From: Psychrobacter sp. TAE2020 | GTDB taxonomy: Bacteria > Pseudomonadota > Gammaproteobacteria > Pseudomonadales > Moraxellaceae | Reading direction: 5' to 3' | Length of the DNA: 64,000 nucleotides | Assembly (NCBI RefSeq): GCF_018919485.1 | Contig: NZ_JAHLMU010000001.1 | Span: 2,565,948 to 2,629,947 of the forward strand | Shown: positions 1 to 7,255 of the stretch, in pieces | How the letters are laid out: each line of letters begins with the position of its first letter | Numbering within the stretch: position 1 is the stretch's first letter | The notes under the pieces: generated by a model | What the model saw: the letters and a program-made list of their open reading frames with translations, nothing else | The model's database searches: none | Told to the model about the DNA's origin: nothing | Translations under genes and position numbers: made by a program

Positions 1-697
1 TTTGGCGTACCAAAGTATGGATTTGACGGACTTTAATAGACTGACGCCAGCCCTCAGAACCTATAGCTAATACTTGGCTAATAGGAGCTTGCTCAGCGCT
101 AGTTTTTGCCTGCGGATGTTCAGATACTGCCAAGATATAAGCATAAGTGCGCATCAACCGTGGCAGTGCATCATGCATCAGCGCACCGGTTTGGATAAGT
201 GGTAAGGATAGGGCAGGAATACTATAGCCGGCCATCAATGCTACGTTGCGCAATAACCAAATTAGCATCAATGGATAGCGGCGATAAGCAATAGCGCCAA
301 TCTCAGCAAGCTTAGGATCGTACCAGTCGGGGTGACGACTGAACTGTTCGGCTAGTGCCATAAACGAGGGGTTAGCATTGAGATCATCAGTAAAGCTACT
401 AACAAAACTGCCATTACTAGCCGCTTGCTGTAAGGGCTTAGCAAAGCGCACGTCATCGATAGCCAGTTGATCAGCAATAGGGTCACCGATATCATAGCCA
501 GCTACTATCTCAGCCAATAAATCAGCTGAGATAGTAAAATTCTTAGGAAGTAAATGACGTTTTATGCGCCGCAATACTTGCAGATTACTGTGATCATCAA
601 TAGTAGTAGTGCGCCCATGACGCTGGTAACAAGAGACGGGCTGATGATGGGTTCGGTCGTTGCAGACCTTGGCAGTGCGTTTGTTATTTATACTCAT
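1..697 (-). CDS. MpaB/Lcp-type oxygenase (DUF2236), 3' end outside window
   Basis: An open reading frame starts at ATG 697 and runs off the left edge without a stop, so the C-terminus is missing. The last visible residues contain GWRQSIKVRQIHTLVRQ, which matches the conserved K/A-VR-x-I/L-H-x-x-VR segment of the DUF2236 (MpaB / rubber oxygenase catalytic) family, whose histidines bind haem in characterised members such as latex-clearing protein. The preceding segment (residues about 135-185) is hydrophobic with a short Pro/Gly-rich stretch, as in that family. No signal peptide is seen, and no strong ribosome-binding site precedes the ATG. The substrate is unknown; most bacterial DUF2236 proteins are uncharacterised. 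Family assignment is fairly secure; function beyond 'probable haem oxygenase-type enzyme' is not. Confidence 0.7.
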   Translation of the reverse strand, partial: MSINNKRTAKVCNDRTHHQPVSCYQRHGRTTTIDDHSNLQVLRRIKRHLLPKNFTISADLLAEIVAGYDIGDPIADQLAIDDVRFAKPLQQAASNGSFVSSFTDDLNANPSFMALAEQFSRHPDWYDPKLAEIGAIAYRRYPLMLIWLLRNVALMAGYSIPALSLPLIQTGALMHDALPRLMRTYAYILAVSEHPQAKTSAEQAPISQVLAIGSEGWRQSIKVRQIHTLVRQ

Positions 698-903
698 CAA
701 GTATTCTTATCATCAAGTTTAAGTCGTTAAGCGCTAGCTGTAGTTTTTATTGATTAGCCCTAATAATTTGCGCTAATGATTCGCAATAATAATGACAACT
801 GTCTTTCATTAAGGTGAGGCTACTAAGCAGGCATAACTTCAATAAAAGCATGCTCATAGCCATCTATTACTGTAATGCAAATTCTGCAAAAACAATGTAA
901 ATA

Positions 904-2103
904 TTAATGACGAGTTAAATCTACTGAGGTATTACTGATGTCATCTTTTAGGGTTACTTTAAGCATGATATAACCTGCGATACCAGAAACGATTGAACCC
1001 ATGATAATGCCTAAACGCTCATCGAACACATAGTCGCCACCTTCGAATGCTAAGCCACCAATGAATAAGCTCATAGTGAAGCCAACACCGCATAATAAAG
1101 CGGCACCGTAGATTTGCTTAAAGTTCATACCGTTAGGCATTTTGGACACGCCCAGTTTGAAGATAATCCAACAGGCGATCATAACTCCCATCTGCTTACC
1201 AATGAATAAGCCTGCGGCAATACCTAAGGGTACTGAATGGAATAAATCAGCAAAGCCGGCACCTTGTAATGAGATACCCGAGTTAGCAAAAGCGAATAAG
1301 GGCAAAATTCCATAAGAAACTGTGTTCTGTAGGTCATGCTCTAGCTCTTCTAAGGGTGAGTGCTCAGGATCAGTACGATCAAACATCGGGATAAATAGCG
1401 CTAATACCACCCCGGCTAAAGTGGCATGGATACCAGATTTGAGTACCGCAATCCACATGATAATACCGATAAGTATATAAGGGGTAATGCTAGTGACGTT
1501 ACGGCGATTGAGTATGTACAAGAATGGTAGACATAAGCCAGCTACCGCTAATGAGCCTAAAGACAAATCACTAGTATAAAATAAGGCAATAATTAAAATA
1601 GCGCCAATATCATCAAAAATAGCAATTGATACTAAGAACACTTTTAAAGAGTTAGGCACACGATTGCCTAACAAGCTTAGAATGCCGATAGCAAAGGCGA
1701 TATCAGTAGCTGCTGGAATGGCCCAACCTTTCCAGTATTCAGGGTGATTATAGTTAAAAATGATATAAACAATAGCCGGAAAAATCATCCCCCCTAAGGC
1801 GGCGCCTGCGGGTAAGATAATTTGCTTAACATTAGATAGCTCGCCTATAAGCACTTCACGTTTTAGCTCAAGACCCACTAAAAAAAAGAAAATCGCCATC
1901 AGACCATCATTAATCCAATGATGGGCGTCTTTTGCGATTTCAAAAGCACCTATTTTGATAGCAACTGGGGCATGAATAAAAGCCTCGTACCAAACATTGA
2001 GAGGGGTATTGGCAATAATCATGGCAGCAACGGCAGCCATAGCTAGAACAATTCCGCCCGCTGCTTCATATTCAAAAAATGCCTTGAACCTTCGTAGTGC
2101 CAT
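904..2103 (-). CDS. nhaA: Na+/H+ antiporter NhaA
   Basis: Inner-membrane antiporter that expels Na+ (or Li+) in exchange for protons, for pH and salt homeostasis. The 399-aa product is full length for the family (E. coli NhaA 388 aa) with about 12 membrane segments. The ion-binding Asp pair is present in AIFDDIGAI at residues 164-165, and the further functional Asp in ATDIAF at residue 134, matching E. coli D163/D164 and D133. The frame can be extended to 2154, but GAGGA sits about 6 nt before the ATG at 2103 while nothing resembling a ribosome-binding site precedes 2154, so the shorter start is chosen; it also aligns the Asp numbering. It is a single-gene unit on the minus strand. Confidence 0.95.
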   Translation of the reverse strand: MALRRFKAFFEYEAAGGIVLAMAAVAAMIIANTPLNVWYEAFIHAPVAIKIGAFEIAKDAHHWINDGLMAIFFFLVGLELKREVLIGELSNVKQIILPAGAALGGMIFPAIVYIIFNYNHPEYWKGWAIPAATDIAFAIGILSLLGNRVPNSLKVFLVSIAIFDDIGAILIIALFYTSDLSLGSLAVAGLCLPFLYILNRRNVTSITPYILIGIIMWIAVLKSGIHATLAGVVLALFIPMFDRTDPEHSPLEELEHDLQNTVSYGILPLFAFANSGISLQGAGFADLFHSVPLGIAAGLFIGKQMGVMIACWIIFKLGVSKMPNGMNFKQIYGAALLCGVGFTMSLFIGGLAFEGGDYVFDERLGIIMGSIVSGIAGYIMLKVTLKDDISNTSVDLTRH

Positions 2104-2697
2104 ATTATCCTCAGTTGCTAAGTATTCAATGAACCTAAGCAAAAGTTTCAGCATTTGCTGATGCTTAGATCTATTGGTTTAAGTTGCGCATAATTCTATC
2201 AATTTAAGCTAGAAAACAAGACATACCATGTCTATCAAGCGACCAAGTAGTAAAGACAATAATAATGCGGCACTGATATTAGAGTATCGCTAGTGATGAC
2301 TACTGGTGGGCCATCCTTATTATGAACTGGTATAAAATATTTTCCTTAAAATTTTTATAGTGGCCAGCTAGCACTTTACCACGCTTTTGCTGTTACTAAC
2401 GCAGCAATAGATTGCTGCTTAAATAGCGTAACATACAAAATTGCTAACCACTAACCTCATAGAATATAAAGCGGTGCTACGATTATGTCTAGTGATAGAG
2501 CAAATATAATTAAGATAAATCTAGGCGACTTTTTCACCTTTTTGGCTTTTTTCACCTTTTTAACTCTATAATAGAGCATTTTTATTACCTATCCTTTTTT
2601 TTGCCTATCTTTTATCGGCTGTTTTTCTCGCAGATACCTAGGCCATTCATAACCAATATGCTATTGCTAGCATGTGTTTCTTCACAAGGCCATTTTT
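2104..2697. other. intergenic region with a direct repeat and a possible promoter
   Basis: Divergent spacer between nhaA and the TauE/SafE-type gene. It contains two near-identical pyrimidine-rich units around 2530-2560 (TTTTTCACCTTTTT, twice in 18 bp) directly before TATAAT at 2567-2572, which is a plausible -10 box for the rightward gene; the -35 candidate (TTGGCT, 2542-2547) has a long 19-bp spacer. No gene is seen. Confidence 0.4.
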
Positions 2698-3453
2698 ATG
2701 GACTTATCACTTTCTTTAGAAGTTATTTTAATGCTAACGGCAGTAGCTGCACTTGCTGGTTTTATTGATGCGATTGCTGGTGGCGGTGGGCTGCTGACTA
2801 TTCCGGCAATGCTATTGGCCAATATTCCGCCAGTATTAACTTTAGGTACTAATAAGCTACAAGCTGCTTCTGGGGCACTAGCCGCCTCTATTACTATGAT
2901 CAAAAAAGGCGTTGTTAAGCCGCAGCGTATCAAAGTAGCCATTATTGCCGCTTTTATAGGCTCAATTATTGGTTCAATCGCGGTACAGCTATCGCCTCCT
3001 GATTTGCTCGAAAAGCTAATACCCTTTTTGATTGCTGCTATCGGTATCTATACCTTGTTTGCGCCAAAGTTAGGTGAGGCAGAAACTACCCCGCGTATCT
3101 CAGAGGGTAAATGGCAAAAAGTTGCTGCGCCACTGATTGGTTTTTATGATGGTTATATGGGACCTGGAACCGGAATGTTTTTTGCGCTAGGTAATGTAGC
3201 TTTGCGTGGTCGCCAAATTATTGAGGCCACTGGGGCCGCAAAAGTATTGAACTTATCTACTAACATCGGCTCGCTAATATTCTTCATCTTAGGCGGTAAT
3301 GTACTGTGGAAAGTGGGGCTAGCGATGATGGTCGGACAAACTATCGGCGCCTATTTTGGCTCACATATGGTGGTGAAAGGCGGTAGTAAGTTGATTCGAC
3401 CCATGATTGTAGTCGTGTGTTTAGCTATGATCACTAAATATGTGTTTGGTTAA
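2698..3453 (+). CDS. TSUP-family permease (TauE/SafE type)
   Basis: Integral membrane protein of the TauE/SafE (TSUP) family, whose characterised members export or import sulfite, sulfonates or other small organic anions. About eight hydrophobic segments are visible, and the N-terminal repeat carries GFIDAIAGGGGLLTIP (residues about 20-35) followed by GTNKLQAASG, both typical of the family; the second repeat has GFYDGYMGPGTGMF. Length (251 aa) is usual. The frame extends to a GTG at 2674, but AAGG lies 9 nt before the ATG at 2698, so that start is preferred. It is followed by a strong bidirectional terminator. The substrate cannot be read from the sequence; its distance from the sulfur genes at 56-61 kb gives no contextual support for sulfite. 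Confidence 0.85.
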   Translation: MDLSLSLEVILMLTAVAALAGFIDAIAGGGGLLTIPAMLLANIPPVLTLGTNKLQAASGALAASITMIKKGVVKPQRIKVAIIAAFIGSIIGSIAVQLSPPDLLEKLIPFLIAAIGIYTLFAPKLGEAETTPRISEGKWQKVAAPLIGFYDGYMGPGTGMFFALGNVALRGRQIIEATGAAKVLNLSTNIGSLIFFILGGNVLWKVGLAMMVGQTIGAYFGSHMVVKGGSKLIRPMIVVVCLAMITKYVFG

Positions 3454-3500
3454 CTCTTTAAAATATCTCAATAACTAAACCCATTATTTATCTACAAAAT

Positions 3501-3533
3501 AAAACCCCCAAGCCATCATGGCTTGGGGGTTTT
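3501..3533. terminator. bidirectional rho-independent terminator
   Basis: A perfect inverted repeat with 14-base arms (AAAACCCCCAAGCC and its complement) around a 5-base loop, flanked by A-rich and T-rich runs, lies between two convergent genes (the TSUP permease and gltS). It can serve both directions. Confidence 0.92.
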
Positions 3534-3562
3534 AAAATTAATGAAATCGTTTTAGCTGATGA

Positions 3563-4834
3563 TTAGAACGGTATTTTAGTAAATATCTGTAATACCGTAG
3601 CATTGATAATATCAACGAAGAAAGCGCCAACCATCGGTACAATTAAGAACGCCTTTGGCGAAGGTAAGTAGCGATCGGTGACAGCCTGCATGTTCGCAAT
3701 AGCGGTCGGTGTTGCACCCATACCAAAGCCACAATGACCCGCTGCCAATACAGCAGCATCGTAATCCTTGCCCATTATTCTAGAAGTTACGAAGTAAGCA
3801 TATAAGATCATAACAATGGTTTGTACTAGTAATATAATTAATACCGGACCTGCTAAATCAGTTAATTGCCATAGTTTTAGAGATAATAATGCCATCGCAA
3901 GGAATAGACTTAAAGACGCATTACCAATAACGTCAATCGCTCGGTCAAACATATCGAAGTTAAACACGATAGTGAGTGAATTACGAATAATCACCCCAGC
4001 AGCTAGTGCCCAAACGAACGTTGGTAGCTGAAACCAAGTGCCTTCTGCAACGATGGTCATGATGTCGGCAATAGCCAAAGCGGCAGCGAATAGCGCTAAA
4101 GTCTCAATAGTAGAGGAGGCAGTGATAAGACGAATGTTATCGGGCTTTTCAAACATCTCTTCTTCTCGATGATCTCCATCTTCATCATGCTTGGTGCTAT
4201 ATAATGACTGCGCGCCAGCGACTTTTTCAGCTTTAGTCGGATTTGGATTAGCTGGTGTTGGTTGTAAACCAAGGTTTTTGATTAATCGGCGGGCAACAGG
4301 ACCACCAACAATACCGCCAGCTACCAAACCATAGGTAGCAACCGCGATACCCAGTGTAGTTGCACCAACAACGCCGTACTCTTCTTCTAATACTACCCCC
4401 CATGCACCTGCAGTACCATGGCCACCAGTTAGGGAAATAGAACCCGTCACTAAGCCGAGTAAAGGATCAAGTCCAAGTGCGCTTGCCATACCGACACCGA
4501 CCACATCCTGTAAAACAATAAATACGGATACTACAGCGAGAAAAATTAATAATGGGGTGCCACCGGCTTTAAGCCTACCAAAATCAGCACTAAGTCCGAT
4601 AGAGGCGAAGAACATCAGCATCGTCGCAGTCTGTAGACCTTGGTGAAAGTTGAAGGTATACCCCCAAAAAATATTGAGGGAATAAACAATAATTGCTGCA
4701 ACTAGACCACCTACTACAGGCTCTGGTATATTAAAGTCTTCGAGTACCTTAATATTTTTAATCATAAAGCGGCCGAGTAACAGCACTAGCGTTGCAAATA
4801 TCAGGGTGTAATAGCCGTTTAAGGTAATTTCCAT
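3563..4834 (-). CDS. gltS: sodium/glutamate symporter GltS
   Basis: Inner-membrane Na+-coupled glutamate importer of the ESS family. The 423-aa product has two pseudo-repeated halves of about five membrane segments each. Family hallmarks are GGHGTAGAWG in the first half and GHCGFGMGATPTAIANM in the second, the two reentrant signature loops of GltS. A hydrophilic linker rich in charged residues (about residues 197-235, including DEDGDHREEEM) separates the halves and is somewhat longer than in E. coli GltS (401 aa). The ATG at 4834 follows a purine-rich AGAGAG at suitable spacing. A 27-bp palindrome about 85 bp upstream may be a regulatory site. The gene is monocistronic, bounded downstream by the shared terminator at 3501-3533. 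Confidence 0.93.
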   Translation of the reverse strand: MEITLNGYYTLIFATLVLLLGRFMIKNIKVLEDFNIPEPVVGGLVAAIIVYSLNIFWGYTFNFHQGLQTATMLMFFASIGLSADFGRLKAGGTPLLIFLAVVSVFIVLQDVVGVGMASALGLDPLLGLVTGSISLTGGHGTAGAWGVVLEEEYGVVGATTLGIAVATYGLVAGGIVGGPVARRLIKNLGLQPTPANPNPTKAEKVAGAQSLYSTKHDEDGDHREEEMFEKPDNIRLITASSTIETLALFAAALAIADIMTIVAEGTWFQLPTFVWALAAGVIIRNSLTIVFNFDMFDRAIDVIGNASLSLFLAMALLSLKLWQLTDLAGPVLIILLVQTIVMILYAYFVTSRIMGKDYDAAVLAAGHCGFGMGATPTAIANMQAVTDRYLPSPKAFLIVPMVGAFFVDIINATVLQIFTKIPF

Positions 4835-4918
4835 AACTTTTTCTCTCTAGGTACACCTATCAAGCTGAATTTAGAATAATCCTAGTCTTGTCCTAAATTT
4901 AGCCTGATTGTAAGTTTT

Positions 4919-4945
4919 TTAATAAGCTTCTTAGAAGCTTATTAA
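4919..4945. promoter_or_regulatory. 27-bp palindrome upstream of gltS
   Basis: Two 13-base arms, TTAATAAGCTTCT and AGAAGCTTATTAA, flank a single T. The near-perfect symmetry without a spacer loop is more typical of a dimeric repressor site than of a hairpin terminator, and no T-run follows on either strand. It lies 85 bp before the gltS start. The binding protein is unknown. Confidence 0.45.
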
Positions 4946-5263
4946 TAGTTGTGTGTGAATTACGCAATAGTTATTAGCTGGCATGACCTTCATATCAGTA
5001 CCTTTGCGCCTTCATCGAATCGGTTCAGGGATGTTCACTAGGTTTGTAATAATATTTATAACGATATTGTTGCGGTAGTTTGGTTATTTATAAGTTAGTA
5101 ATACGTTTTTGCCAATTTTATAAATGCATTGTGAGTGGTACTGAAATATTATTTATCATTTAGGGTGTCTCATATCATTATTACAACATAAACAGCTGAG
5201 AAGTCCAAAAAATAATTGCCGATAATAGATAAAAAATGTATCTCGATAACGATAGTGGCAAAT
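4946..5263. other. intergenic region, no gene seen
   Basis: AT-rich spacer between the gltS palindrome and the terminator of the next minus-strand gene. No open frame with a ribosome-binding site or recognisable motif is present. Confidence 0.5.
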
Positions 5264-5295
5264 AAAAACCCTAGCTTAAAGTAGCTAGGGTTTTT
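5264..5295. terminator. rho-independent terminator of the symporter gene
   Basis: Inverted repeat with 13-base arms (AAAAACCCTAGCT / AGCTAGGGTTTTT) and a 6-base loop, located about 75 bp beyond the stop of the minus-strand symporter gene at 5369. On the minus strand the stem is followed by a T-run. Confidence 0.88.
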
Positions 5296-5368
5296 ATGCT
5301 TCATTCTGAAATGTTTTGGTTAGCAATAGCTTCCTAGTACTGAGTATTAAGCACTAAGGTTTAAGTAT

Positions 5369-6745
5369 CTAAGCGCGGCGATCAATATTATCATACTCAC
5401 TGCCCATTATGCCGTCAGTAAATACTTCAGAGAATTCACGTTCGCTATCTTCATCGATATGACCGTCAAAGACCTCTTTAGTACCTGCTTCAGGATCATT
5501 ATAAATCGCTAAGTTCATTTTACCTTCGGATTTAGCCACAATAGCCGTAACTACAGCATCGCCACCGACGTTAACGGCGGTACGTAGCATATCAAGGATA
5601 CGATCAACACCCAAAATAAGGGCGATACCTTCAACAGGTAAACCGACTTGTGCGAATACCATCGATAACATAATTAGTCCAACGCCTGGTACCCCAGCAG
5701 TACCAATAGAAGCCAATACCGACATCAGAATCACAGTCAGATATTCGGCAATACCCAAATCAACACCATAAATATTAGCGATAAAAATGGTCGCCGTACC
5801 TTGCATGATAGCAGTACCATCCATGTTGATGGTCGCGCCAAAAGGTATTGTAAACGAGGCTACTGAGTTATCAACCCCCATGCGCTTAGTGACTGTGCGC
5901 AAGGTAATCGGGATAGTAGCATTTGAGCTTGAAGTACTAAAAGCAAAGATTTGAACTTCGCGCATTTTAGCTAAAAAAGTTTTGACAGATAGCCCTGAGA
6001 ACACCTTAAGGATAATCATCATAGTAATGAAGAAGTGAAAGGCCAATGAGGCCACTAGCACGGCTACATAACCTAGCAGTGAGATGATCAAATCTAACCC
6101 TAAGTCTGCCATAGCATTAGTCAAGAGTACAAAAACCCCGTAAGGAGCAAGGTTCATGATAATAGTGACCATCTTTAAAATGACTTCGTTAAATAGCTCT
6201 AAGCTTTTTACTAAGCCTGTAGCGGGTTTACCAACCATTAAGATACTAATACCCAATAACACCGCAAAAAAGATAATGGACAGCATATCGCCATTAGCCA
6301 TAGCACTGATTGGGTTGGAGGGAATAATGTTAGCAAATACTTCCATTAATGGTGGTGCTGACTTCGCTTCAAAGGCTGCTTCTGTAGGGATATTCATGCC
6401 TTTGCCGATGCCAAGCAGTACCCCAAGGCCGATAGCAGTAGTAATTGCCAGCGCAGTAGTTACCATGTAAATAAAGAAAGTCTTAGTACCTATGCGACCA
6501 AGCAGGCGAATATCACCAATACCGCAGACCCCACAAATTAACGAAACTAGTACTAAAGGTACTACCAACATTTTTAGTGAGTTGATAAATAGTTCACCGA
6601 TAATAGCAAAAAAACCATTAGTCAAATAAGTGTAAACAAAACTACCTTCGGTATTGAGATTAAAAAGATTTATAATTAGACCTAATAGGATACCGAGCGC
6701 CATGGCGAGGATAATCTTGCCCGTCAGTCCCATTCCTTTCCACAT
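5369..6745 (-). CDS. dicarboxylate/amino acid:cation symporter (DAACS, GltP/DctA-like)
   Basis: Secondary transporter for C4-dicarboxylates or acidic/neutral amino acids coupled to Na+ or H+. The 458-aa protein shows the DAACS fold: about eight membrane segments, the serine-rich reentrant hairpin FAFSTSSSNATIP at residues 268-280, and the cation/substrate motif NMDGT at 307-311. The C-terminal 40 residues are acidic and hydrophilic (DEDSEREFSEV), which is longer than in E. coli GltP. A good AAGGA sits 8 nt before the ATG at 6745. It is a single gene between two terminators. Substrate specificity within DAACS (GltP, DctA or SstT-like) cannot be settled by inspection, so no symbol is given. Confidence 0.88.
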   Translation of the reverse strand: MWKGMGLTGKIILAMALGILLGLIINLFNLNTEGSFVYTYLTNGFFAIIGELFINSLKMLVVPLVLVSLICGVCGIGDIRLLGRIGTKTFFIYMVTTALAITTAIGLGVLLGIGKGMNIPTEAAFEAKSAPPLMEVFANIIPSNPISAMANGDMLSIIFFAVLLGISILMVGKPATGLVKSLELFNEVILKMVTIIMNLAPYGVFVLLTNAMADLGLDLIISLLGYVAVLVASLAFHFFITMMIILKVFSGLSVKTFLAKMREVQIFAFSTSSSNATIPITLRTVTKRMGVDNSVASFTIPFGATINMDGTAIMQGTATIFIANIYGVDLGIAEYLTVILMSVLASIGTAGVPGVGLIMLSMVFAQVGLPVEGIALILGVDRILDMLRTAVNVGGDAVVTAIVAKSEGKMNLAIYNDPEAGTKEVFDGHIDEDSEREFSEVFTDGIMGSEYDNIDRRA

Positions 6746-7156
6746 ATTCTACATCCTTTTGTATACGCAATTTTTGCTAGTATAAGCCGCATTTATTCAA
6801 TGCGAACGTTACTATCGCTGCTGTCACGTCTATAACATTCTATTAGTTGCCATTTACCATCGTATTTTCGCAGACAATATAAAATAATTGTTAGGGGTAC
6901 TGCAAGATTTTTTTATGAATATTATTTATAGATAGGCTTTGGCTAAAGAGGATTACTACCCTGTTAATAAAATATTCTAGCCACCCGCTAAAATAGAGTG
7001 GTTGATTAAAACCTATAAAATTAGATAGTTAGACATTCTGATTATCTTTATTAGTAAACTAATATGTGTATGTATATATGAATAAGTTTAAGCAAGTAAG
7101 GTATAAAACCTTTAAGGCTAAGATAATAGAACAGCAGAGTATGTGCGGATATATAA
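6746..7156. other. intergenic region, promoter side of the symporter gene
   Basis: AT-rich upstream region of the minus-strand symporter gene. It has no credible coding frame or repeat. It ends at the terminator of the acyl-CoA dehydrogenase gene. Confidence 0.5.
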
Positions 7157-7195
7157 AAAAAGCAAGATTGTCGATAGCCGACAATCTTGCTTTTT
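7157..7195. terminator. rho-independent terminator of the acyl-CoA dehydrogenase gene
   Basis: A perfect 17-base-pair stem (arms beginning AAAAAGCAAGATTGTCG) with the 5-base loop ATAGC, about 60 bp beyond the stop of the minus-strand gene at 7256. It is the longest perfect stem among the terminators in this window. Confidence 0.93.
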
Positions 7196-7255
7196 ACTGC
7201 TCTTTAATAGTTTTGCCATATTTAACCGTTATCTAGCCATGGCTGTTAACTTTAC

